Part shown: positions 13,640 to 23,018 of the stretch, in pieces
Layout: each line of letters begins with the position of its first letter
Position numbering within the stretch: the stretch's first letter is position 1
NCBI GenBank assembly: GCA_943371965.1
Contig: CALRWV020000002.1
Span: 248,001-312,000 of the forward strand
Length of the DNA stretch: 64,000 nucleotides
Origin: CALRWV02 sp943371965
GTDB lineage: Bacteria; Bacteroidota; JABWAT01
Direction: 5' to 3'
Notes under the pieces: model-generated
Told to the model about the DNA's origin: nothing
The model's input: only the letters and a program-made list of their open reading frames with translations
Database searches by the model: none
Program-made: the position numbers and the translations under genes

Positions 13640-15628
13640 ATGACAAATCCCCTTTTGCGTTCATTCAACGGAGAAATTAATTTCTCCGATCTCAAAACTG
13701 AATTTATTTCCGAAGCAACCATTTCTGCCATTGAAACAGCAAAAAAACAGCTTCAACTTATTGTTGATTCAAGCGGAAAAAATTTCGAATCTACTTTGGG
13801 TGAATGGGATAGGCTTCAGAATACCATTTCAAGAATTTTCAGTCCAATTTATCTGATGGCCGAAGTTCACCCTGATGAAAAAATCAGAACAGAATCCCGA
13901 AAAAGCATTGAGCAGTTTTCAGAATTTCTGAATGAACTTGCAATCAATGAAGACTTCTATAAATCAGTTAAAAAATTCACTGAAACTGAGGAAGCCAAAT
14001 CACTTTCCGGTTCAAAGAAAAAATTTCTTGACGATACACTTCTGAATTTCAAACGCAGCGGTTTTGATCTGCCGCTTTCTGAACGGGAAAAGCTGAAAAA
14101 TATAAAAATCGAAATCGATGTTTTGTGTCTTGAGTTTTCCAAAAATATCGGTGAAGCAACCGGTTCTCTCGAAATTTCAGAATCGGAAACTGACGGACTT
14201 CCCAAAGATTATTTATTGGAAAGAAAAACTGAAAGCGGAACATATAAAATTGATTTGAGTTATCCTTCCTATCACCCTTTCATGAAATATTCTAAACATG
14301 ATGGGTTGAGAAAAAAGCTGATGCTGATGTTTTACAACCGCGCTTATCCGGCAAACATTTCTGTACTCAATAAAATACTTGAAAAACGCGCAGAACTGGC
14401 TTCAATTCTTGGTTACAAAACTTACGCAGATTTTGCCACCGAAGACCGCATGGCAAAAACACCTGAAACTGTCTGGAAATTTGAAACTGAATTGATTCAA
14501 TCCGTTAAAGTAAAAGCTGAAAAAGATTACGCGGAATTGCTGGAAATCAAATCTGAAATTACAGGAAAATCTGTTGAAAAGATTGAAGAATGGGAGTTGG
14601 GATTTTATACCAACAAACTGAAAGAAACCAAATACTCGGTTGATGATCAGGAAATAAAACAATATTTCGAACTCAATAATACGATCAATGGACTTTTTTC
14701 AATTACACAGAAAATTCTTGGATTGAAATATGTTGAGGAAAAGAATCCGTCTGTGTGGTTTGATGATGTCAGGAAATTTCAGGTTCTTGATATTTCAACA
14801 GGTAAAATGATCGGAAGTTTTTTTCTTGATCTTCATCCGCGTGACAACAAATACAGTCATGCGGCCATGTTTCCGCTTGTTAACGGGATGGATTTAGCTA
14901 ACGGAAATTATGAATTTCCGATGGCGACTTTGGTGTGCAACTTTCCGAAACCAACCAAAACCCAATCTTCACTGCTGACATTTTCCGATGTTAAAACTCT
15001 ATTTCATGAATTCGGACACCTGCTTCACGGAATGGTTACCAATTCACCTTTCAGTGTTTATGCAGGAACCAATACTGTCATAGATTTTGTGGAAACTCCA
15101 TCACAGTTTTTTGAAAATTTCGTCTATGATTATGAAGTTCTTTCCTTATTTGCAAAACACTTTAAAACGAACAAAATCATTCCCAAAAACCTGTTTGAAA
15201 AACTGGTGAGTGCAAAATATCTGGGATCCGGAATTCAGACACAACAGCAGATTTTTTATGGAACTTATGATTTTACGCTGCACAATAAAATCCAATCTGA
15301 TGGAAACGACCAGACAACTGAAGTTCTGAAAAAAACAAAATCTGAAACTACACAGTTTTCTTATACTGAAGGCGATCATTTTCAGGCTTCATTCGGTCAT
15401 TTGGCAGGATACGGTGCAGGATATTATTCTTACTTGTGGTCTAAAGTTTATGCACAGGATATCTGGTCAGTTTTTGAAACAGAAGGACCGCTGAATGAAA
15501 AAGTTGGATTGAAATTCAGAAAAACAATTCTTGAACCCGGAGGTTCAAAAGATTCGCTTAAACTGGTAAAGGATTTTCTTGGACGGGAGCCCAACAACTT
15601 TGCGTTCCTGAAAGAATTGGGAATCTAA
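13640..15628 (+). CDS. M3 family oligopeptidase (thimet/oligopeptidase-like zinc metallopeptidase)
   Basis: A 662-residue cytoplasmic peptidase with the zinc motif HEFGH at residues 456-460 in L-F-H-E-F-G-H-L-L-H and a downstream glutamate region (F-V-E-T-P-S-Q-F-F-E). The N-terminal two-thirds is helical as in M3 enzymes, with conserved Y-P-A-N near residue 235 and G-Y-K-T-Y-A-D-F-A near 260. M3 enzymes degrade short peptides and protein fragments, including signal peptides. There is no signal peptide, so action in the cytoplasm is likely. The length fits the family, and it closes 6 bases before the convergent membrane-protein gene. Confidence 0.92.
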   Translation: MTNPLLRSFNGEINFSDLKTEFISEATISAIETAKKQLQLIVDSSGKNFESTLGEWDRLQNTISRIFSPIYLMAEVHPDEKIRTESRKSIEQFSEFLNELAINEDFYKSVKKFTETEEAKSLSGSKKKFLDDTLLNFKRSGFDLPLSEREKLKNIKIEIDVLCLEFSKNIGEATGSLEISESETDGLPKDYLLERKTESGTYKIDLSYPSYHPFMKYSKHDGLRKKLMLMFYNRAYPANISVLNKILEKRAELASILGYKTYADFATEDRMAKTPETVWKFETELIQSVKVKAEKDYAELLEIKSEITGKSVEKIEEWELGFYTNKLKETKYSVDDQEIKQYFELNNTINGLFSITQKILGLKYVEEKNPSVWFDDVRKFQVLDISTGKMIGSFFLDLHPRDNKYSHAAMFPLVNGMDLANGNYEFPMATLVCNFPKPTKTQSSLLTFSDVKTLFHEFGHLLHGMVTNSPFSVYAGTNTVIDFVETPSQFFENFVYDYEVLSLFAKHFKTNKIIPKNLFEKLVSAKYLGSGIQTQQQIFYGTYDFTLHNKIQSDGNDQTTEVLKKTKSETTQFSYTEGDHFQASFGHLAGYGAGYYSYLWSKVYAQDIWSVFETEGPLNEKVGLKFRKTILEPGGSKDSLKLVKDFLGREPNNFAFLKELGI

Positions 15629-15634
15629 GAGGGA

Positions 15635-16894
15635 TTACCTTGGCATTTCGTAAAAGTGAATAACGTTGTAAATATTTGCAGCGAATGAATTTTCACTGTA
15701 ATAAGATTTTGACCATGGATTTATTATTCCAACCATTGAAATAATTATACTTACAGTTAATAAAATTCCAGCGAAAACATGCTTTGATTTTGAGATTTTT
15801 TCAAAAAAGGGAAAACTCATGAATACCAGAAACGGAAGCAATGGAACAAACCATCTGATGCTGTAAGACCAACCACCCATATCATTTGTTGTAAGACCGT
15901 AGTATATCACAATTGCAATACTGCACAAAAGAAACATCCCAATTTCAAACGAAAAATCCCTGAACTTTTTTCTGTACATAATAACAGACAATATCGAAAC
16001 AAATAGTATCGGAGAATAAAGCAGGAATCCTTTTGATCCCAAAAACATTTGGAATAAATTAGAACTGAATGAACTGAAATTATTGTGTCCAACTCCAGAT
16101 AGAGTTGCGCCTGAATTCCACACACTTCCCGGATAATCAAAAAAATGTTTATTGATTTGAAAAGGCAAAACACTTCCGGAAATCAAATAGTTATGGGTCA
16201 AATACGGTACGAATGTTATCAACACTGGTAAAAGAAAACAAGTGATTTTTTTTACGCTAATTTTTCTGTATCCTAAAATAAACAGAAATCCAACAAAGAA
16301 TAAACTGGTTGGAACATCGGAGATTCCAGCAAAGAGAAGAAATAATCCTGAAAGAAAAATATTTGTACTATTACTGAAATTTTCTGTTTTCGATTTTATC
16401 CAGAAATAAAATCCGATCAGCAAAAAACTTCCTGCCAAGATATGATTATTGAAAGTTGAAGACCACGACAAGTAAATGGATCCAAAAGCCAAAAAAGAAG
16501 TAAATAAAATTTTGTCGCCGCTGAAATCAATCAGCTTCAATATCCTGTAAAAACAAAAAATTGAAATTATCCAAAACAATTTTACTGAAAAAAAGATAAT
16601 GATGAAATAGGCAAAATTCCATTCATAATCGAGATGAAACCCGAATTGATATAGTGGAAAATATATTACCGAAGCGATTATGGAAGGAAAGGGTGGTTTG
16701 TCTGAATAAAAGTTTCCATTGATGAAAACTCTGTCGTTTGTACTTATGAATTTGGTGCTGTCAATGTTGAAAGTTCGGTGTTCAACCAATGCTTGAACTG
16801 TTGCCATTCTGCTTGCATCATTCGCGCTTCTGATTTTTGGAACAATCAGCAAGGCACTTAAAATGACAAGAATGAAAAACGTTCTTTCTTTCAT
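15635..16894 (-). CDS. Polytopic membrane protein, GT-C-like
   Basis: A 419-residue membrane protein with about ten hydrophobic segments and the N-terminal periplasmic loop R-S-A-N-D-A-S-R-M-A-T-V-Q-A-L-V-E-H, followed by F-Y-S-D-K-P-P-F-P near residue 72. An early acidic residue followed by a S-D-K-P-P block occurs in the PMT/ArnT-like glycosyltransferase superfamily. The ATG at 16894 follows the LOG-like gene's stop after a single base; a longer TTG start would overlap it by 20 bases. The acceptor is unknown. It could act in lipid or glycan synthesis. Confidence 0.72.
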   Translation of the reverse strand: MKERTFFILVILSALLIVPKIRSANDASRMATVQALVEHRTFNIDSTKFISTNDRVFINGNFYSDKPPFPSIIASVIYFPLYQFGFHLDYEWNFAYFIIIFFSVKLFWIISIFCFYRILKLIDFSGDKILFTSFLAFGSIYLSWSSTFNNHILAGSFLLIGFYFWIKSKTENFSNSTNIFLSGLFLLFAGISDVPTSLFFVGFLFILGYRKISVKKITCFLLPVLITFVPYLTHNYLISGSVLPFQINKHFFDYPGSVWNSGATLSGVGHNNFSSFSSNLFQMFLGSKGFLLYSPILFVSILSVIMYRKKFRDFSFEIGMFLLCSIAIVIYYGLTTNDMGGWSYSIRWFVPLLPFLVFMSFPFFEKISKSKHVFAGILLTVSIIISMVGIINPWSKSYYSENSFAANIYNVIHFYEMPR

Positions 16895-16895
16895 A

Positions 16896-17477
16896 TCAGC
16901 TGTGTTTTTTATCAAGCCACTTATCAGTAAAAGGAGCTTTGTAATTTTCCATTAATTCAAGAAGTTCCATTGGATTTTCTGAGACCAAAAGCATTTCACG
17001 GTTTTCTTTTTTCAGCAGCTTTTCTGAAACCATGTGATCAAACAGATCAAGAAGTTTTGAATAATATCCATTGATATTTAATATTCCGATCGGCTTTTTG
17101 TGCATTCCCAGCTGTGCCCAAGTGAGAACTTCAGTCAATTCTTCAAGTGTTCCAAATCCACCTGGAAGTGCAATAATCCCGTCTGAAAGTTCAAACATTT
17201 TTGTTTTTCTTTCGTGCATGGTTTCAACAACAAAAAGCTTGGTCAGGTTTGGATGTCCAACTTCTTTTTTCATCAGAAGATCGGGAATCACGCCATAAAC
17301 TTCTCCGCCATTTTCCAGAATGGAATCTGCGATTACTCCCATCAGTCCAACATTTCCACCGCCATAAATCAATCTGATTTTCTGATTGGCAAAGATTTTC
17401 CCAAGCTGATATGCTGATTCTTTATAAACCGGATTGCTTCCCATGCTGGAAGCACAAAAGACACAAATATTTTTCAT
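16896..17477 (-). CDS. LOG-like / TIGR00730 Rossmann-fold protein
   Basis: A 193-residue protein of the family of cytokinin riboside 5-prime-monophosphate phosphoribohydrolases. It has the N-terminal V-F-C-A-S-S-M-G-S-N-P-V-Y, G-G-G-N-V-G-L-M-G near residue 40 and the family motif P-G-G-F-G-T-L-E-E at about 104-112. Members hydrolyse nucleoside monophosphates and are often mis-annotated as lysine decarboxylases. It is the first gene of a two-gene minus-strand unit with the membrane protein, separated by one base. No further functional clue is visible. Confidence 0.9.
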   Translation of the reverse strand: MKNICVFCASSMGSNPVYKESAYQLGKIFANQKIRLIYGGGNVGLMGVIADSILENGGEVYGVIPDLLMKKEVGHPNLTKLFVVETMHERKTKMFELSDGIIALPGGFGTLEELTEVLTWAQLGMHKKPIGILNINGYYSKLLDLFDHMVSEKLLKKENREMLLVSENPMELLELMENYKAPFTDKWLDKKHS

Positions 17478-17489
17478 TGGATTATTAGA

Positions 17490-17708
17490 TTATTTTTCAC
17501 GTGATTTTTTCAGGATTGAAATAATTTCATCTGCGCTTATATCAATATTTATTCCTGCAACATCCAAAGGAGATTTTTTTGAAACTGCTCGTTTTATAAC
17601 ATAAAGCTGTCCATTTCTTTTTCGTATTTGAACTTCGCCTTCTTTGTCGGTTGTCTTAAGAATTGAAGCGAAATTCTGTCTTGCTTCAGAATAGGTGTAT
17701 GTTTTCAT
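17490..17708 (-). CDS. Antitoxin of a reversed-order VapC-type module (Phd/YefM-like)
   Basis: A 72-residue protein beginning M-K-T-Y-T-Y-S-E-A-R-Q-N-F-A-S-I-L, the DNA-binding N-terminus of the Phd/YefM antitoxin fold. It has a Lys/Arg-rich middle and a short acidic C-terminal helix suited to bind the toxin. It lies 11 bases downstream of the PIN-domain toxin gene, so toxin comes first in the transcript, the reverse of the usual antitoxin-first order. The N-terminal domain would bind the upstream palindrome. A LOG-like gene lies 12 bases below on the same strand. Confidence 0.82.
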   Translation of the reverse strand: MKTYTYSEARQNFASILKTTDKEGEVQIRKRNGQLYVIKRAVSKKSPLDVAGINIDISADEIISILKKSREK

Positions 17709-17719
17709 TTTATAGTCCT

Positions 17720-18106
17720 TTATAAAACCTTAATTCTTAATTTAGTTGCAACTTCATTTAATTTTTTATCCAAACTAAGCAAGGGAACCGACTGATCAAT
17801 ACAAATCGAGAGAAAGTAAGCGTCATAAGCATAGATATTATATTCTTTGCTTAATTCGAGTACCTGACTAAAGTTTGTTTCCAAAAACCTGATCGGTATT
17901 TGATGAAATATTTCAATCAATTTCTTTCCAGTTTGTAGATTAATTCTTGATTTCTTGAACATGAGTGAAATTGCATTGCCAATTTCCCAAGGCACTGATG
18001 CTGGAGTAACTAAAACTGCATCTCTTGTTGCTGAAATAATTTTAGGTTTGGATTCTTCTTCTGTTAAAACGGAGATCAGAGCTGAAGTGTCAATGCATAT
18101 TTTCAT
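17720..18106 (-). CDS. vapC: PIN-domain toxin (VapC type)
   Basis: A 128-residue PIN ribonuclease. Four acidic active-site positions are visible: Asp6 in C-I-D-T-S-A-L, Glu near residue 41 in P-W-E-I-G-N-A, Asp near 94 in Y-A-Y-D-A-Y-F-L, and Asp near 113 in S-L-D-K-K-L. These coordinate Mg2+ for RNA cleavage (often tRNA or rRNA in this family). It precedes the antitoxin gene. A perfect 14-base palindrome lies 7 bases upstream of its ATG, in the position of an autoregulatory operator. Confidence 0.85.
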   Translation of the reverse strand: MKICIDTSALISVLTEEESKPKIISATRDAVLVTPASVPWEIGNAISLMFKKSRINLQTGKKLIEIFHQIPIRFLETNFSQVLELSKEYNIYAYDAYFLSICIDQSVPLLSLDKKLNEVATKLRIKVL

Positions 18107-18113
18107 AAATCCT

Positions 18114-18127
18114 CACTTGTACAAGTG
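18114..18127. promoter_or_regulatory. Perfect 14-base palindrome upstream of vapC
   Basis: CACTTGTACAAGTG is a perfect palindrome immediately upstream of the vapC start codon (ATG at 18106). It sits where VapBC-type operators usually lie and could be bound by the Phd/YefM-like antitoxin. No second copy is seen in the window. Confidence 0.55.
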
Positions 18128-18174
18128 CAAGCTAAGAATATGAAAATCTTTTGTCAAGGAATTGTTGAATTCAT

Positions 18175-18255
18175 TTATTTCACAGAGGAATTTACTTAAA
18201 TATATTTCCTCAGTGCTCTCATGTAATTCTCTGAGAAACTCTGTGAAAGTCTTTT
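18175..18255. repeat. CTCTGTG-type boilerplate between vapC and rnpB
   Basis: The space contains CACAGAGGAATTTAC near 18181 and AGAAACTCTGTGAAAGTC near 18234, the same kind of short spacer phrase as near 56490 (CTCTGCGTCC). No gene was seen. Confidence 0.4.
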
Positions 18256-18264
18256 TTAAAACAA

Positions 18265-18645
18265 CCCGGAGTATGACTGTAAGCCGAATTTTGTATCGTA
18301 ACCAAGTCGGTCGTGTCACTTGATCGGATGGTAATCATTGATCTGGTTTCCGCATTGCTGCGGAATTCTTGCGGTCTACCCCGGGGCACAGACGAGCAGT
18401 CTTTAAACGCCCCTATACGTGACCTTGCTTCGGTTGGGGTTTACAATGCGTCTGATGTTGCCATCGAGACCGGTGGTCTCTTACACCGCCGTTTCACCCT
18501 TACCCGTCGGCTGACGGGCGGTTTGTTTTCTGTTGCACTTTCCATGGCGTCACCGCCTCCCGGACTTCTCCGGGCAACCTGCTCTGTGAAGTTCGGACTT
18601 TCCTCCCCGATTAAAAATCAGGGCGATTACCCGTCATACTCCTTA
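18265..18645 (-). ncRNA. rnpB: RNase P RNA (bacterial type A)
   Basis: Read on the minus strand, the transcript begins AGTATGACGGGTAATCGCCC, continues through GAGGAAAGTCCGAACTTC (the conserved P4 5-prime region) and ACAGAGCAGGTTGCCCGG, and ends with CATACTCCGGG. Near the end it carries ACAAAATTCGGCTTACAG, the universal 3-prime P4 region. The length, about 380 nt, and the order fit a type A RNA. Its P12-like arm is CCCGTCAGCCGACGGG (18503-18518), which matches the hairpin family found in intergenic spaces of this window (see findings). RNase P removes 5-prime leaders from tRNA precursors. Confidence 0.95.
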
Positions 18646-18756
18646 ATTTCAAAGATACGATAAAGTAATCGTTTACCCGAAGCTGTATTTTTGATTCTCT
18701 TTCGAACTAAATCACAGCACTAATTTGTTCAAGTAACAACTCACTTCAGGATATTT

Positions 18757-19416
18757 ATGATTGTCTCCCATTTGTTGAATAAATCTTACGGCTCCTATCA
18801 TGCACTCAATGAAATTTCCTGCGTAATTCCAACGGGAAAATTTATCGCGGTTATGGGAGAATCCGGCAGTGGAAAATCAACTTTTTTAAATCTTCTTTCC
18901 GGAATTGATTCTGCCGACAGAGGTTCTCTTCTCAGTTTTGATCATCAACTGGTAAACATCAATCACCATCAGCTAGCGTCATACAGAAGAGATTGTGTTG
19001 GAATTGTTTTTCAGGATTTCAACCTTCTTCCTACTTTGTCTGTTTGGGAAAATGTTGCTCTTCCACTTAAATTAAAAAATGCTCCGGTTGATGAGAAGTG
19101 GCTAAATCATTTACTGGATTCGGTTGGAGTTTCACGTCATAAAAACAAACTGCCCGAGCAACTTTCAGGTGGTGAACAGCAGCGGGTTTCAATTGCAAGA
19201 GCGTTGGCAGGAAAACCAAAACTGCTGACAGCCGATGAACCTACAGGAAGTTTGGACAGCAAAACGAGTAAAGAAGTTTTGGAGTTGCTTCAATCTGTAA
19301 ATGAAGAATTTGGCATTACGATTATCATGGCAACACATTCCTCACAAGCCGCATCTTACGCATCAGGAATTCTGAAAATTGCCGATGGTAATCTGGTTGA
19401 AAGCCCGGTGCTTTAA
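18757..19416 (+). CDS. ABC transporter ATP-binding protein (MacB/LolD type)
   Basis: A 219-residue ATPase with Walker A G-E-S-G-S-G-K-S-T near residue 35, Q-loop F-Q-D-F-N-L, signature L-S-G-G-E-Q-Q-R and Walker B L-L-T-A-D-E-P-T-G-S-L-D. The short length and the neighbouring FtsX-like permease identify the MacB/LolD group, which drives extraction of lipoproteins or export across the envelope. The permease ATG at 19417 immediately follows its stop. It is the first gene of a three-gene operon. Confidence 0.93.
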   Translation: MIVSHLLNKSYGSYHALNEISCVIPTGKFIAVMGESGSGKSTFLNLLSGIDSADRGSLLSFDHQLVNINHHQLASYRRDCVGIVFQDFNLLPTLSVWENVALPLKLKNAPVDEKWLNHLLDSVGVSRHKNKLPEQLSGGEQQRVSIARALAGKPKLLTADEPTGSLDSKTSKEVLELLQSVNEEFGITIIMATHSSQAASYASGILKIADGNLVESPVL

Positions 19417-21909
19417 ATGTCGTTAAAATCCGGTTTCATCATTTTTAAAACATTATCGTTGGGTTATTATGCAAAATATCCGTCACGCTGGATTCTTTGC
19501 GTTTTGGGAGTTGCAATTGGTGTCGCTGTTTCAACTTCAATCAACCTGACCAGCAGCCGTGCAGTTTATTCCTTTTCGGAAACTATAGAAACGTTATCCG
19601 GAAAAGCCAATCTTCAACTGACTACACCAAATAATTTTGATCCTTCCGAACTGTCAGAACTTACCTTTTTATGGGATTACGGATATTATTCTCCATTTAT
19701 AACTGTAAACGGTTCATCCAATAAAAATGCAGTTAAAATTTACGGTTTTGATTTTATCGGAGATAAACGGATCAGAGAATATCAGCTGAATGGAAAATCG
19801 GACAAATTCATTCCCCAAAACCTGACAAGTGGAATTATTGTTCCTGTTGATTCTCCTCTGGGAAAAGTTGGAGATACGGTTTCGTTTGTCATTAATGCAA
19901 AATCTTTTTCGTTTCCCATTGCAGGAATAATGGAAGCCATCAACGGAAAACTTCCTCCACTCAACAGTGCGTTCTGTGATTTGTCGCTTCTGCTTCCTAT
20001 ACAAAATAAAATTTCCGGTGTAGATATATTTATCAATCCTGACAGCATTCAAACAGTTTCCAGCAAACTGAAAAAGGAATTTCCAACAGCATGGGTTCAA
20101 ACCATTCAGGAACGAAAAAAATCAACCAACGAAATGTTTTCTGCCTTTCAAATGAATTTACAGGCATTGGGTTTAATTGCGCTTTTGGTCAGTGCTTATC
20201 TGGTTTACAATACCATGAATATTTCAGTGGTAAGAAGAAGACAATATATCAGCACATTGCTGAGTTTGGGTGCCGACCGGTTTGAACTTTTAGTTGCACT
20301 GTTATTTGAAGGAGCAGCATTCGGTTTGATTGGCGGATTGCTCGGAATATTTTTTGGCGGACTGCTTTCATCCATAACTTACGACGAAGTTTCCTTTACT
20401 CTAACAACCGCACTTCAATTGAATGACAGCAAACTCCAATTCTTTTCCATCAATGCAATTGCAACTTCACTTCTTATTGGAATTGCGTTTTCCATATTGG
20501 CGGCATGGTACCCTGCCTGGAAAGGTTCGCAGCTTTCAATTTCACAATCGGTTAAAAGAGGTTTTTCAGAGTTTAACAGTTCGAAAATCAAAAAATCAGC
20601 GGTGTATGGAATTGTTTGTTTGGCTTTGGGATTGATCACCATTCAATTGGCACATGTTTATGAATCTGCACTTTTTGGCTATGGTGCTGTTGTTTTTACC
20701 ATTGGCTGCTTAAGTTTTTTTTCACCGGTAGTTACATTATTTGTCAGTGAACTTTTTTACAGAATCTCAAATCGCGGTGAAGTTTTGTTGGCTTACGGCT
20801 CAATCAAAGAACACATCGTAAAAGTTTCTGTTGCAGTTGCTGCACTTGCAATGGCATTGAGTATGGCTGGTTCCGTTTCCATTATGGTGAATTCTTTCCG
20901 CACTACAATTATCGATTGGCTTGATAAAAATATTCAGGCAGATATTTACATCAAATCAGTTTCAAACGACAATGTTGTTATTGGAACTCTCTCACCAGAA
21001 ATTCAATCACTCCTGAAAAGACAAACTGCCGTTTTTGAAGTACTCTCACTTCGAAATACACAAGTGCTTTATCAGGGAAAACCGGTTGATGTTGGTGCAA
21101 ATGAAATGCAGCAATTATTCAACCTTAAAAATTTCAAATTGGATAATGGCGACCTTCCTGATACCAAAATTCCCCGAGGTGTTTTTATCAGCGAAGTTTT
21201 TGCGAATAAATTCAAACAGGCGAAAAACGATTCCATTCAAATTCAAAATCAGTGGTTTCATGTGCAGGGCGTTTACCGGAATTACAGTTCTGACCGGGGA
21301 TTTATTTTGATGGATGTTGAAGATTTCACCTCTCTTTTTGATTACCGTGATCCGACAGCGTTGGCAGTTTATCTCAACCCAAAAGTTGATCAGCAAAAAG
21401 CGCTTCTTGAATTCAGACAAACTCTGAAAAATTACGAAGTTGATTTATCTCTGAGTTCTAAAATCAAAAGCAACGCCCTCCGGATTTTTGATCAGGTTTT
21501 CAGAATGACGATGCTGCTTCAACTGATTGCATTGGGAATTGCAGTTCTTTCTGTTGTTACTACTTTATTGAGTATGATTCTGGAACGCAAAAAAGACCTT
21601 GCGGTTTTACAGGCTTTCGGAAGTCTTGATTTTAAACTCAATATTTCACTGATTATAGAATCACTGATCATTGCAATTTCCAGTCTCATTTCTGCAGCGT
21701 TTGGCAGTTTTGTTCTTTCAAAAATTCTGATTGAAATTATCAACCGCTATTCTTTCGGTTGGACGATTGTGACTGAAATTCCTTTCCTTAATTTATTCAT
21801 TACCGGATTTGTCCTGATTTTTCTCGCATCACTTGCAACTCTGTATCCGATGCGGTTGATCAAGAAACAAAACCTGCCTATCATTTTAAAAGGAAATTAT
21901 GAAGGTTAA
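19417..21909 (+). CDS. ABC transporter permease with two FtsX domains
   Basis: An 830-residue permease. A first membrane segment lies near residue 25-45, then a large extracytoplasmic region, an FtsX core with several membrane segments at about 250-360, a second extracytoplasmic region, and a second FtsX core at about 690-830 with T-L-Y-P-M-R-L-I near the end. A double FtsX permease encoded with a LolD-type ATPase and an AttH-like protein is the AttEFGH arrangement of some envelope exporters. It overlaps the next gene by 11 bases, supporting one transcript. The substrate is not evident. Confidence 0.9.
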   Translation: MSLKSGFIIFKTLSLGYYAKYPSRWILCVLGVAIGVAVSTSINLTSSRAVYSFSETIETLSGKANLQLTTPNNFDPSELSELTFLWDYGYYSPFITVNGSSNKNAVKIYGFDFIGDKRIREYQLNGKSDKFIPQNLTSGIIVPVDSPLGKVGDTVSFVINAKSFSFPIAGIMEAINGKLPPLNSAFCDLSLLLPIQNKISGVDIFINPDSIQTVSSKLKKEFPTAWVQTIQERKKSTNEMFSAFQMNLQALGLIALLVSAYLVYNTMNISVVRRRQYISTLLSLGADRFELLVALLFEGAAFGLIGGLLGIFFGGLLSSITYDEVSFTLTTALQLNDSKLQFFSINAIATSLLIGIAFSILAAWYPAWKGSQLSISQSVKRGFSEFNSSKIKKSAVYGIVCLALGLITIQLAHVYESALFGYGAVVFTIGCLSFFSPVVTLFVSELFYRISNRGEVLLAYGSIKEHIVKVSVAVAALAMALSMAGSVSIMVNSFRTTIIDWLDKNIQADIYIKSVSNDNVVIGTLSPEIQSLLKRQTAVFEVLSLRNTQVLYQGKPVDVGANEMQQLFNLKNFKLDNGDLPDTKIPRGVFISEVFANKFKQAKNDSIQIQNQWFHVQGVYRNYSSDRGFILMDVEDFTSLFDYRDPTALAVYLNPKVDQQKALLEFRQTLKNYEVDLSLSSKIKSNALRIFDQVFRMTMLLQLIALGIAVLSVVTTLLSMILERKKDLAVLQAFGSLDFKLNISLIIESLIIAISSLISAAFGSFVLSKILIEIINRYSFGWTIVTEIPFLNLFITGFVLIFLASLATLYPMRLIKKQNLPIILKGNYEG

Positions 21910-22987
21910 TTTTTACAAAATACTTACTGCTTTTCTTTTACTGTTATCAGTTCATTCCATCACTTTTTCTCAGGATTTTATTCCAGCAAAGGAAGGATTT
22001 GTTTTTCAGTTTCCACGCGACCATCATCCGCATTACGGCTACAAGACTGAATGGTGGTATTACACTGGTCATTTGAAAACGGAAGAGGGACGAAGGTTCG
22101 GGTACCAGTTTACCATTTTCAAAATCGAATCAAAACCTCAAATACAAAAGCATTTTGGATCGTCTGAAATCTTCTATATGCTTCACATTGCGCTGACCGA
22201 TGAACAATCAAACAAATTTTATTTTTACGAAACATTTCAGCGTGAATTTCCAGGTCTGGCAGGTTTTGATTCCACAGAAAACAATTTGTTTGTTGAAAAC
22301 AATTCAGTTGCCATCCATGATAAAAATCATCAGCTGAAGTTGAAATCAGAACAGTTTGAACTGAAACTTAATTTATCATCTCAATTGGGAGAATTGATTC
22401 ATGGTAAAAATGGAATCAGCCAAAAAAGTCCAGAAAAAGGAAATGCTTCCCATTATTTTTCTATAGTTGATTTGAAAGGAACAGCTCAACTTAGAATCGG
22501 TGATCAAATATTTTCAAACTTATCAGCAACTGGCTGGATGGATCATGAATTTGGAAGCAATGCACTTTCATCTTTTCAGCAAGGTTGGGATTGGATGACA
22601 CTTGAACTTTCAAATGGTTTCAGATTGATGCTTTTTCAGGTGAGAGGCGAAAATTCGAAGACAAATTTTTACAGCGGCTCGTTGATTTCTCCTGAGGGGA
22701 AACTCACAACTATCGACAATAATTCCATTCAATTTGAAGTGTTGGATTTTTGGACTTCCGATGAAACCAAAACGAAATATCCAATCAAGTGGAAAATAAA
22801 TGTTGGCAATAATTATTTTGAACTTTCTCCGTGGATTAAAAATCAGGAACTTAACACCAAGTCTGCTGGAATTTCTTATTATGAAGGTGCAATTGATGTA
22901 ACTGGATTTTTTGAGGGAAAACCTGTTACCGGAATTGGCTATCTGGAAATGACCGGATACGGAGAAAAGATGGGTGGAAAACTGTAG
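21899..22987 (+). CDS. Lipocalin-like AttH/CrtC-family secreted protein
   Basis: A 362-residue protein with signal peptide (L-L-L-L-S-V-H-S-I-T-F-S-Q). The mature part begins with F-P-R-D-H-H-P-H-Y-G-Y-K-T-E-W-W-Y-Y-T-G-H-L, the AttH/carotenoid 1,2-hydratase-like motif, and has G-W-M-D-H-E-F-G-S near 220, where these lipocalin-fold proteins conserve acidic and histidine residues. Despite the family name, a carotenoid substrate is not implied. It is the third gene of the operon and overlaps the permease by 11 bases; it probably works in the periplasm with the exporter. Confidence 0.88.
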   Translation: MKVNFYKILTAFLLLLSVHSITFSQDFIPAKEGFVFQFPRDHHPHYGYKTEWWYYTGHLKTEEGRRFGYQFTIFKIESKPQIQKHFGSSEIFYMLHIALTDEQSNKFYFYETFQREFPGLAGFDSTENNLFVENNSVAIHDKNHQLKLKSEQFELKLNLSSQLGELIHGKNGISQKSPEKGNASHYFSIVDLKGTAQLRIGDQIFSNLSATGWMDHEFGSNALSSFQQGWDWMTLELSNGFRLMLFQVRGENSKTNFYSGSLISPEGKLTTIDNNSIQFEVLDFWTSDETKTKYPIKWKINVGNNYFELSPWIKNQELNTKSAGISYYEGAIDVTGFFEGKPVTGIGYLEMTGYGEKMGGKL

Positions 22988-23018
22988 GAAATTAGTGATG
23001 ATAAATGATTAATGAGTA

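Noticed and set aside
18313..18663. Plus-strand 116-codon frame
   Set aside because: It is the antisense of RNase P RNA; the RNA explains the conservation and composition.
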